Source: Aporrectodea caliginosa
Taxonomy: Eukaryota; Annelida; Clitellata; Crassiclitellata; Lumbricidae
Direction: 5' to 3'
Assembly (NCBI GenBank): GCA_020284085.1
Contig: JACEVL010000432.1
Span: forward strand, 35,001 to 99,000
DNA length: 64,000 nucleotides
Shown piece after piece: positions 1 to 11,400 of this stretch; position 1 is the stretch's first letter; each line of letters starts with the position of its first letter. Below the pieces are notes generated by a model, which saw nothing but the letters and a program-made list of their open reading frames with translations, was not told the DNA's origin and ran no database searches. The position numbers and the translations under genes are program-made.

Positions 1-309
1 CAGAGACAGAGACATATGGTCTGTTGACGCACTAGCGACTCACGTAGGCAGCCCCTGGTGACGGCAACGGAGGCTGAATACCTGGACAAACCAAGGGACG
101 AACAGATAGCGAGACAGAGAAACACAGAGAGACAGAGGCAGGGACTCACAGAGAGAGGGAGACGGACGGCCAGTGACAGAGCCAGAGATAGACAGTCACT
201 CGTCGACTGACGTAGATGAGAGTCCATCATCGTCTGCGGCGCTCAGATGACCAATCAGTCGACAAGTCACGCAGATGATCAAACGATCCCAATGCACAGC
301 CGCCGTTGA

Positions 310-880
310 CCAAGGCCAGAGTATCAGATGCATGGCGAAGAAGGCCTGAAAAGGACAAGACAACATGGCCAGACCATCCAGGGGCAAAGGGATTGAAAGG
401 CCAAGACATTAAGGCCAGGCCAATCTGACGAAGGCCTTCAAAGACCAAGGCAACAATGCGAGACCAATAATCGTGCTACGGCCTGGAAAAGACTAAAACC
501 AAGGCCAGACCATCAACGGGACGAAGGCCAAGAAAAGACCAAGAGCAAGGCCAGACCACCAATCTGAAGAAGGACTGGAAAAGACCAAAGGCAAGGCCAG
601 ACCGACAAGGGGCAAAGGGATTGAAAGGCCAAGACATTAAGGCCAGGCCAATCTGAGGAAGGCCTGGAAAGGCTAAGACTACAAGGAAAGACCACGCTGA
701 CGATGGCCTTGAAAGACCAAGGCAACAATGCGAGCCAATTATATCGGGCTAAGGCCTGGAAAAGATCGAAAGACCAAAAGCAAGGCCAGACCATCAATCG
801 GACGAAGGCCTGGAAAATACCAAAAGCAAGGCCAGACCGGCAAGGGGCGAAGGCCTGGAAAGGTCAAGACAACGGACTCG
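310..880. repeat. degenerate tandem minisatellite
   Basis: Imperfect units built on 'aaggccagaccatcaa...cggacgaaggcctggaaaagacc' recur about every 55-65 bases. Frames here are open only because of the repetition, so no gene is called. The flanks (1-310) are ordinary low-complexity sequence. Confidence 0.7.
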
Positions 881-1020
881 CCATCAACTCAGCAATTTCG
901 TTAATATTCCAATAATCAGCTATCAACAGCTTCCAAGACTCTTATTAACGACAGAGAATTGCTTTGTGTCTATCACTGGTGATGTCCGTGATGGTGGTCA
1001 CGTGTTGGTGTTATCGGTGA

Positions 1021-1022
1021 GA

Positions 1023-1056
<34 letters not shown>

Positions 1057-1083
1057 CGACGACGACGATGATGATGATGATGA
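1021..1083. repeat. (GAT)n/(GAC)n microsatellite
   Basis: Pure trinucleotide array of gatgat with an internal gac block. Confidence 0.95.
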
Positions 1084-1401
1084 CGGTACCAATGATGTCT
1101 GTGATTTGTATTAGCGAATAGTAGTAATCAGTGGCAAGTTCCGTTTTAATGGGTTTTCTCTATAATATAGGCTCTGAAGAAAGTTGTAACGAGTAGTGTT
1201 AGCAAATGCGCTAGTATCGTTGCCATGAGGTAGTCATTTACTATTTGTGCCAGTATCGTTAGCATGAGATAGCAATTTAGTAACTGTATTTTTAGGATGA
1301 GATGGGTGCTAGTATTTTAATTAGTAATTTACTAAGTATACGCCATAGTGTCGTTGACCTGAGGCAGTGGGTAAGTAATGAAGCCATGGCTATTTCGGTG
1401 C

Positions 1402-1636
<235 letters not shown>

Positions 1637-1734
1637 ATTGATTAGCGAAGTCATCGGCATCTTGGAAAGAAGGAATAATGCCTCCGAGCAATTATTAGCA
1701 GAATGAGAATCGTTATTCAGAAGACGCTGATAAC

Positions 1735-2010
1735 GATAGAAGGAGAGAAAGAAAGAGAAATACACACAGACCTACACACATATCGAGAGAGGGAGAAAGA
1801 GAGAGAATCAAATAGAGATAGACAGACAGACAGACAGAGATAGAGACAGAGACAGAGACAAAGACAGAGAAACAGACAGAGAGAGAGACAGAGAGAGAGA
1901 ACAAGATGAAGAAATATATATATATAATTATATTGGGAGAAGAGAGAAACAAAAAAGATGGAAGAAGAGAGAGAAATATATAGGGAGAGATACAGAAAGA
2001 GACGGACGGA

Positions 2011-2106
<96 letters not shown>

Positions 2107-2165
2107 TAGATAGATAAACAGACAGATAGAGACAGACACTCAGACAGAAACAGAGACAGACAGAG
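1735..2165. repeat. GAGA/GACA/GATA low-complexity block with (GACA)n core
   Basis: Purine-rich simple sequence. The core at about 2022-2110 is a pure GACA tetranucleotide array bordered by GATA. No gene is supported. Confidence 0.9.
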
Positions 2166-2517
2166 AGAAAGAGAGAAGAAGATGGTTGATGCTGCAGCAG
2201 AAACGCACACACAGTGATCGATACAGAGACAACCGATGCGACAAAGAGACGCAGAAACAGATACAGATCTATACAGAGAGATATAACCAAAACTAGGGCT
2301 TATGTTGTCAAAATCCTCACAGGTACAGAAACAAAACGAAGCGGACAATTAGAAAGACAGACAGGAAGACATCTAGACGGACATGCATCGGAATGATGGC
2401 CAAGGAACCTTGAAGGAGGGGATTCTTCCTATGAGGTGGAAAGGTGAATCCACCTGGAAATTACTTGCTCACTGTCCGGATTAAAGCAGGAACATTAATC
2501 AGAGACGTCATACTAAT

Positions 2518-2990
2518 CTACAGACAGAAACAGACACACACAGACAAAGATACAAACATCGAAACACAGATATAGAGACAGACAGAGACAGAGACAGACA
2601 TAGACTTGAAAAGACAGACACACACAGTCATAGAGACACATCGACGGAGAGGTACATATAGAAACGCAAACAGAGAGATACAGAGAGACGCAGAGAGATA
2701 GAGTGATACAGAGAGTGATACAAAGAGAGATACAGCAGAGAGACAGAGAGAGATAGAGAGAGATACATATAGAGACGCAAAAAGAGAGACTGAGAGAGAA
2801 GTACAGAGAGAGGCGCAAACAGAGAGACAGAGAGACACAGAAACACAGACAAACAGACAGAGAGATACACTGACAGTCAGGCACAGGCAAAAAACAGACA
2901 GATGTAATAGACTGACAAAGACGTGCATTAAATAGCCATTATACACATGCAGACAGCGAACCATAAAAGGCAGACAGTCACAAAAACGAG
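2518..2990. repeat. degenerate GACAGA/GATACA low-complexity tract
   Basis: Decayed continuation of the upstream purine-rich repeat; Ser/Leu/Cys/Val-rich frames on the minus strand are shadows of it. The stretch 2990-3235 shows only an element 3'-end-like motif (ggcgccatataaatc, about 3200). Confidence 0.75.
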
Positions 2991-3233
2991 CCGACTAAAA
3001 TAATAGACCGTTCATTCATCGAGACCTCTTCTCACTTCAGAATACGTAATAAATAATTTATGAGCAGCCAGTCTTATATCTGCATGCATATATTATAGTC
3101 TATGCCTCTTTTCCGCAAACGCTTGGAGACCATTTTGTTCAATCGTGGTTTCATTCTGTTAGGTCGGAAGCCCCTCTGATGAGTCTCTCTCTAAAAGTGG
3201 CGCCATATAAATCTGCAATTATCATTACCATGA

Positions 3234-3234
<1 letters not shown>

Positions 3235-3267
<33 letters not shown>
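3235..3267. repeat. (TA)n microsatellite
   Basis: Pure TA dinucleotide run directly after a 'tggcgccatataaatctgcaatt' type retroelement tail. From 3268 to about 4060 I see no gene; only a C-rich patch (3355-3385) and a 'tatatagcgccgc' tail-like motif near 3570. Confidence 0.9.
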
Positions 3268-3269
<2 letters not shown>

Positions 3270-4199
3270 AATGAATACAATACATTCTAACTCGTCTCTG
3301 CAACGAGCTGCCTCCTAAATTCCGAAAAAATCCCCGATCCTGCGTTGATATCGCCGCTCACCCACCCACCCATCCACCCACCCTCGTCTGCCTCAGGGTC
3401 CTCACTATCTATCACCCCTCGGGCTTCCCACATCAAACGAAGGTCTCATATATGATCGAGGCCTCTTCATAAATTCCTTTCCAGATCCATCCACTCTTCG
3501 TCAAGAGATTCTTCCTTTTTGCAGAGTTCCAACTGTTCTTCAATACCTTCACAGAGCAGAGCAACACTTATATAGCGCCGCTTTTGGTATATTTAGGGCC
3601 AGACCCTAGATCATCGAGGTCGACACGACAAAGCATTGCTTCTTGGAGGCCGAATTCAATCCATGGCAAGCGTAAAAAGAACCTGGATGTGGGTGGGACG
3701 TTGTGACAATGGGGTCAACGAAAAAGTGCAGCAGTATAACTACTGTATACAGTTTCTCGAGAGCGATATTAGGCCTACTTCGTGAGAACTGCGGCTGATA
3801 TTCCATTATGATAGTCAAGGCAACGTTAGTTTTATCCGTGTCGTAGAATTCCTCTAACTTCTCTTAAAAGAATCATCACGACGCTAGACTTTGCCGTCTC
3901 ATGGTTTAGTAAAAGAAATCCTTTACTCAGATAAACATTAATGTCGAGACGGTGTCACAGAACACATGGCGAAGGCAAACTGACACCGCAAGGACAAGGT
4001 ACCTGGGCGGTTAGATCAGCGTTTTTCAGACTTAATTTTTTTATCGTGCCACCAGGTAAAAAATCGAAAGTTGACGTATAGGCCTACCACCAGCAGAGGT
4101 CAGACCAAAAACCACAGGCGAGCGTGTGTTCTCTTGCAATTAGGCCTAAGTAGGCCTATTAGGGGAACATCGCAAAGTTATAGGCCTACACAGAGAAAA

Positions 4200-4440
4200 T
4201 TTAAAGAAAAAGAAGTGCATGATAGCGCATTGGATAACAACTGGCGTAGAGAGCGAGAGGTACCGAGTTCGAGTCCCGTAGGGCGGACATGCTTTGTAGG
4301 CTGCTATTAGCGCCGTGTATTGCAGGCTGTCTGTTCTGTTAGTAATTAAGATTTCAATTGCATAACAGTACACTGTAATCACACTGCGTTTGTCGGTTTG
4401 AATTAATAAAGAAAATGATTATTATTATTATGATAGCCAT
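4200..4440 (+). mobile_element. tRNA-derived SINE (probable)
   Basis: A B-box-like 'gagttcgagtcccg' (4264-4277) lies in a tRNA-like head and is followed by a unique body and an A/T-rich tail (attaataaagaaaatgatta). This layout is typical of tRNA-derived SINEs. The A box is weak and no second close copy was aligned, so the boundaries are approximate. Confidence 0.4.
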
Positions 4441-4649
4441 AGAATAGCTAATCAAAGAAAGATAGGCATAAACTCACAGAAATTTTTGTTGCTTACCACT
4501 CAGCGACACCTGGCGTTCCACTACGCGTACCACCGTTTGAAACCGCTGGGTTAGAGCGCTCGGCCAATAACGGGGAACGCGGGACTAGGCTACGATCGAA
4601 CATACGTCATTACCTTGTTGCAATTGTATGTTTGCATGTATGTTCAACA

Positions 4650-4990
4650 ATCCACCCCACAAATAGACTGAACCCACCCCACCCCTCAGAGCGAAACAAC
4701 CCACCCCGACAGAATGAAGCAACCCAACCCACAAAATTAAGTAACCCACCCCACAGGGTGAAACCACCTACCCCACAGAGTAAAACAACCAAACCCATAG
4801 AATGAAGCAACCCACCCTACAGAATGAAGCAACCTACCCCACAGAATGAAACAACCCTCCCTATAGAATGAAGCAACCCACAACAAAAAGTGTGAAACAA
4901 CCCACACCACAGAGTGAAGCAACCAGCCTCACAGGGTGAAATTACCCACCCACAGAGTGAAGGGACCCACCCATAGAGTGAAGCAACCAA
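4650..4990. repeat. 21-22 bp minisatellite
   Basis: About 15 imperfect units of 'acagaatgaagcaaccca' with variants. Trp/Gly-rich frames on the minus strand come from the repeat. The stretch 5000-5660 holds no recognisable gene; 5105-5165 matches a dispersed repeat also seen at 17205 and 21950. Confidence 0.85.
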
Positions 4991-5659
4991 CATCAACATG
5001 CTCTCCCAAATTTTGAAATCCTTAGGGTTTTGGCTACATGTGCCTCAGATAAAAAAAAATAAACTAAAGGCCTAGCTAGTAGTATCACCGTTGAATAAGG
5101 GATCACATTCGACACCTTTAAATCACTTTTGACTGACGCTACATATTTGTCAATTACGTTGAATCGTCGTAAGATTATACCGTTCCTATCTCAAGTACCT
5201 CAAATATTCAAAACTGTAGCGAAAGTTTACATATCGCGTCAACGGCCTTTGATGCCATAAAATGTTCTTAACTGTTAGAATACAATTCAACACTCCGTAA
5301 TTTATAGAGCCTTTTAAGATAATAATATTATAGACAACCTTTATATTTACACTTTATTTAGGCCTATATGAGCGACGATCGATAGTATCCACTTACATAC
5401 ATCCGTCTAGCCGATTTGAATCATATGCAGTCGCCAGGTGGTAGCACAATAGGAAACTGTGCTAGCAGCGCTTGGGAAAGGATGAGTTTATGGAACTTTA
5501 TGGTGTCTTCTGGAGGAAAGTAAGGAAGTAAGTGTGTTCTTTATTAAACGCTGGCAAACGCACGGCGCTGTACATACAAAGTTATACAAAGTTATCAAAT
5601 AGTAGCGGAAAAGTTAGTAAATAGTAAACTAAAAAACACTATGGCCTAGCTGTACAACA

Positions 5660-6205
5660 TCCTATTCTATTCTATTCTATTCTATTCTATTCTATTCTAT
5701 TCTATTCTATTCTATTCTATTCTATTCTATTCTATTCTATTCTATTCTATTCTATTCTATTCTATTCTATTCTATTCTATTAACGGACTTATAAAGCGCC
5801 TCTCGCAGTACAACCTAATCAGAGGCGCTTCCAGTGCGAAGGGCCCCTCGGAAAAAGAAAAGTTTTAAGAGAACGAGCAGAAACAGTGGTGCTCCCAGAT
5901 AACATCACAGCACGAGTTAAAGCAGGGAGGTCATTCCATAGCAAAGGCCCAACAGAGGCGTAGGCACGATGCTGTGCTGTGGCAGTCCGAGACCGAGGAA
6001 CTAGAAGGTCATGATGGTCAAAAGAGCGGAGATCGAGGACGTCCAGAGGTAGGCTAGCTGAGATAGGCCTTCTCATAATATCACAGAGGTAGCGTGGAGC
6101 TTGACCCAAAAACGTTTTACAAGTAACAAAGAGAATTTAAACTGAATCCGAGCAGTTAGAGGAAGCCAATGAAGGTCTTCAGTCATGAAAGTCGAAAAAT
6201 CCTAG
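5660..6205 (-). mobile_element. 5'-truncated LINE 3' end with (TCTAT)n tail
   Basis: The minus-strand frame about 6109-5819 encodes the C-terminal part of a non-LTR reverse transcriptase (GQAPRYLC, DHHDLLVPRSRT, YASVGPLLWNDLP). It is nearly identical to the plus-strand copy at 35560-36290 and upstream homology continues to about 6200 after a frameshift. The 3' end is 'aggcgctttataagtcc' followed by a pentanucleotide tail (tctat in plus orientation, 5668-5780). Truncation at the 5' end and frame breaks mark it as a dead copy. Confidence 0.85.
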
Positions 6206-6921
6206 CCAGGAAACCGCGCCTGGACAGTGAGGGAATAAAATCTAGAAAGAACACGGTTATGTGAGCGTGGGCGCAGATCGTGACCACTGACCAGTATAAT
6301 AGGACAGGGGGTAGTAGGTAACGAAGGATATGTCCAGGATTATTTAAAGAGCGCAAATAGCCTCGATCGTGTCTCGAAGAAAACGCCAGACGGTTGCCAT
6401 TCTTCGAGAACGCTCGTGTAATTTATCTCACCCAGTGCCAGTTGTGTATCTAAGCCAAAGGACTCATGCCCGAACAGCGCAGATTTCAGGAGGAATATAA
6501 CGAGTGACCATAATTATAGACCTTACGAAAGTTACGATGCACAGTAGGCTATTTATTATTAATTGTGTCCCTAGGATTAAATGCAAATGTAAATGAGTTT
6601 TAGGCTATCTAGTTACCGTGTGGCCTCAACCCTGCTCATTTTCAGTGAATTGATCGAGTGAGATCATTCACTACCACTGTCCGTTTGAATGGCTACAATG
6701 AGGCTTTTCGGTAGCTATATAAACGTGTCCATTTAATAATATAAAAAAATATAAATCTAAAATACTGGACCTCCCATAAAATTAATATCCACTAGCTTTA
6801 AAAATGGCGGGAAGTTGAGCGCAAACACTTGACACGTGGTGTTTATCAGTTAAATTGAAAACTCTTTTGGCTGAAAAGACAAAGTCTTAATACAAAATCT
6901 GGAGAATCTTCCAAAGAAACG

Positions 6922-8474
6922 ATGGATAGGAAAACTGAACCCGACCCTCGAACACTAGCACGCTGCCAACGATTCGCCGTATTAGCGAGGCAAGTAATTC
7001 TATTAAGTTTGTAGCGATGGTGGCCGAAATGTTGATAAGGTTGGCCTAGTTGGATGGGAATTTAAGGAAGACTTGGTAGGTAACTTGTAGGACAAATTTC
7101 ATACTTTGACAATTTAAGAATTCGTTTACAGACATGTCGCGTGTTTTACAGGTCGTCACTTGGTGAATTATCGCAAGCTGGACTCAATCCAACAAATCTT
7201 TCTCCAAATTTTAAGGTAAATACTAAAATATCAATGATTCTCTTCAGTGTTTGTCTTTCTCCAATATTATTCATATATTAAACGGCATTTGTCTAATGGC
7301 CAACGTTATCAATTGATAACGTTGAACAACTGTGAGACGAGGACTCGCTGAAGCCTGAAGGTGACCGTCTAAAGTGAGGCTCGAACCCGTACTCTCCGCG
7401 TTACAAGGCGTGTGCTCTAACCAATCGGCTACTGATTGGTTGGGAGTTCTAACACTAACAGGGCGGACGCTATTTTATAATTTTTCCACTAGCACTGTCA
7501 ACTGTGTGCACTGTTTGCTAGGACCATCCACTGATGCCTTTCTGAATTATGACCGTGACACTATAAAGAAAGTTTTGCAATCATCAGACTCAAATTCACA
7601 GCAGTTAGATAAGATTACAGACCAAACACTCTGTTGATAGACCACTGTGTCATATCAGTTTGTTCATTAAGCAGTCCACTTGAGGTCTGGACTTCTGTAT
7701 TGTAGGGATCGGTTCAGAAGAGGTTCTCTGTCTCCAGACGTTTTAAAGTTGCAGCTTCTCCACTGACGCCGTTTAGGAAAGTCGGATATGTGCTTCAGGT
7801 TTGCATACATCTGTATCAAGACAGTATAATGGACGATGTTCCTCTCATTACCTCTGACTTAACTGAGGTGAACCTGTGATATACCTCTCAGTTCCTTTTA
7901 TACTCCTCTTAGTACCTCTGATTTACCTCTCATTACATACCTTTGATATACCTTTCAGTACCACTTCTAATTGCTGCACTTATGGCCATCTGAGTGTCTT
8001 GGAATGATTTGTAGTTTTATTTGTAATTGCAATCAGAGATTTATTTCATTCATTCATTACTTGAATTTATATAGCGCCTCTTCAAGGGAACTACTCAGAA
8101 GCGCTCCCAGCCCCATATAGCTCCTTTTCAGAAGAGACTCATCAGAGACATTAATACTGCCATGGATTCAGTTTAAGGAATTTTAATAATATTTTAGCCA
8201 GTCAAACAATGCTTGAAAACTGATTCTTAATGTTGAACTTTATAAATCCTTTTTTAATTGAATTAACTGTTTAAAAATTGTTAATTTTCCTAACCAACAG
8301 AAGTCGCTAAGCACTCAGAGTCTGCGACATCCTCAGACTTGTAAGTACGTTGTGACTCCAAGTCGTCAACGGTCGAGGTTGGCTCCCCCAAAACGCAGAC
8401 TCAGTTTCTGGCATGAAACAGTGGACCATTTTGAAGGACTGAAACTGGAGCGGTGCCAACTTGATCGGCAAGAG
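6922..8474 (+). CDS. NET1: NET1-like exons 1-3: N-terminal regulatory region
   Basis: Exon 1 (68 nt, phase 2 out) starts MDRKTEPDPRTLARC. Exon 2 (64 nt) encodes SSLGELSQAGLNPTNL. Exon 3 (174 nt) ends in a region like the 'TPSRxRRLxFWxE...KRQE' lead-in to the DH domain of NET1/ARHGEF3 (VTPSRQRSR, RRLSFWHETVDHFEG). Introns contain a SINE (7325-7450) and a LINE-type 3' tail in reverse (about 8050-8110). Confidence 0.75.
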
Positions 8475-11400
8475 GTGAGAGGCAGGATATTGTACTTCAC
8501 ACTCAGACACTCTACCCAACCTTTCTATCAATTGAGTTGGTATGGTCTTAATTTCTGCATGACTGTATGAAGGTGAGGTATCCTATATTGGTTATTGATG
8601 TAGTGGTACTGGGAGGTATATCAGAGGTACTGAAACGAATATCAGAGATACTCAGAGGTATATCAGAGGTACTGAGAGGTAAAAAACTGAACTGTTCTTG
8701 TAACTCTTAGCATTTACAGTGACAGTTGTACTGTTGTAAAGCATCCTAGAAATAGCTTGCTACTGATGATGCTGTAGAAATTGTCGTAATTACAATTTAC
8801 TAAGTTTTCTTATATTATAAATAAAAATGTTCTTGGGGTGACCCTATGTGTGGATTTTTCAGCTGAAACATATACTTGTGACTGAGACTGTTATTCACAT
8901 GTTCTGAGCATTTATATAGCACTAACTCTTGGACAAAATATTAAACCTGAACATGCCATCAAACAGCAGTTGTAGTAAAGAAAGTGCTTCCTCTGTTAAC
9001 AGTGGTCCATACCAAAGCAGTTAGAGTAAAAAAATGAACTCCTTCTGTTAAATGGTGGTCCATACCTGTGATGCCACTCCCTGTCTGAGTTCAGGACACG
9101 GAACGTGGGTCCACGGTTGATGTGGCCCCTCTGATCTGCTTTTCCATCCTCAATTCCTCAGTAATGAGGTCAGTTTTTAAGTTTTTGATGAAGGCAAGAT
9201 TTAATATTGGGCCAAGAGTTTCAGATACAAGTTTCTTTTCCAGGCGATATTTGAACTGTACCGAAGTGAAGTGGACCTACTCGATGACCTCGTCATGGTT
9301 AAAAAGGTGAGTAGACCTCGCTCCACCTCCTGAGATTCCTTGGTCACGCTGCGCTCCCATGAGTAAACCTATCTGAATAAGAAGAACAATCCATTAAGCT
9401 ATCCCTGAGGTAGCCATGGGTATGAAATGTTAGCGATTTCATTTTCTTAGCTTCGGCATATGATGGTGGGTGGCCAGTCCCAGTCCTCTCCCTCACCGTC
9501 TCATCTTCCCACCGACCGTGTACGATCAGTGCACTCGTTTTAGCTGAGTTGGCTAGAGGGTGCAGGTGGAACAGAATTCAATGTTAAATTAAATGTATAT
9601 TTCGTATTTTGATAAACTGATATGTAAATTGTCCAAGTGGAGACTTGGTAATAAAGTTAGACCAACATTTTGCGTTGCATCTTCAAATTGAGCAAATTAT
9701 GAATAACAAACTGTCCATGCAAAACCATGAGTGTTAAACTTTTATCTATTGCTGCTAAGTTGAGTGGTGCTTTATAAATTGTATGTGTTGATGCCAAGTG
9801 GAGTGTTACTATATTGATTTCCTTGAGAAATAAATAAACTGTGTTTCAAATGGTTTCTGTAGATGTATCATGACTCGATGAAAATGCTCGGCCTTCTGAA
9901 CGAGGTCGAGTTGGAGCAACTGTTTGGCCATATCGATGTCCTGGCCTCTCTTCATCAGGGTTAGAGTTTTTACAGATATTGTAATGGCTGTAGCGAAGTT
10001 TTGTCACTACGGTAACGGTTGCTAGGTGACGACAACTTAGGTAACAGTTTGTTGCCTTTTCAGAAACTCCACTAGAGAGATTTGAAGGCTGTTGTGACTC
10101 AAAAACAAACTTCGGTCTCACGTGTGGAGACCTTTTCAACGTCCCAACTTGCGTTGGTTATCGTTTACCATACCTTTCAGGATTGAGGGTTTAGCTAGAC
10201 CAGATGGTTTTGGTATTCCATGGATGATCAGCCATTTAAGTACCTACCAGGCTTATTGTTGCTTAACTTCACTGTGTTGTATACATATTACACTATTTAA
10301 TATTATTTACTTTTACCTCTATTTAACACTTTAATGACGAGCTGCATTGGTAGCCCAGTCGCTTTTAGTGCACTCTTCATCGTTAAAGGCGTAACGAAGT
10401 GGTTTACTTATTTGCAGAGTTGGCCGCAATTCTTTCTCGGCAGAGGCTTGCCAATGGATTGACACATAGCGTCGGTCATGCGCTGCTCAACTGGGTAACT
10501 TGCTGTTTATGCTGCTTTTGTATCCATTTTAATGCTTCTTTAATTACTTTTTATAAATCTATGGTCACCTCTAATGTCATTTGGGTCAAAATATTGCATA
10601 ATGCACAAGGCTGTTACTGTAATGCTCAAGACTGTTCCATTATGCCAAAGGCTGTTACCGTAATGCTCAAGACTGTTCCATTATGCCAAAGGCTGTTACC
10701 ATAATGCACAAGGCTGTTACCATTATTTACTATATTATATTCTGGTACACTGCACTTTTCTTATCATAATGCTTAATTGATTATTTACTTTACAAATTCT
10801 TAAGTTACCTGGAAGACCTGTTTTTTCGCTTTAGGTTCCTAAGTTGATCTGTTATGTTCCCTACTGTGCAAACCTTGTTCTTGCGAAATCGCTTCTCGAC
10901 TCCAAGAAGCAGGAACCCGCAGTTGCTGACTTTCTTGAGCGCTGTCAGGAGTCGCCATTCAGTCGAAAGCTGGACCTCTGGAGCTTTCTGGGTAACTGAT
11001 TCTGTGCTTAAGCAGCTCTTTTGTGGATGCTATGTTAAGTTTTTTCTATTATTTTGATCTGATAGTAGTAAGTTACACAATTCATATAGTGCTGTTGCAC
11101 AGCCAAGGCCAAAGAAAAGGTGCTGTACACACGTTCATCTTGAGACTCGTCCATTTGGGTCATTGTTGGCCAACTTTAGTTGAAATTAATGATGACTCAA
11201 TTCATGTGGTGCCATAACTTGGCTGAGCCTGATAAAAGTGTGCTACACACGAGTTAAAAAATTGGCAGCATTTATATGGTATTTTAAAAAGATAGGCATT
11301 GAGCTGTGATTTGAATGTCTCCAGAATTTTGGGCCAGTCTTGGACAAAGTATGTATGTATGTATCAGAGCACTTGTATAGCACCCTTTGGGTAACTCACA

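Noticed and set aside
1713..2890. Cys/Leu/Ser-rich minus-strand frames resembling membrane proteins
   Set aside because: Translations of GACA/GAGA simple sequence.
7374..7637. 87-codon plus-strand frame in the NET1-like intron
   Set aside because: It starts inside a SINE head and shows no domain.
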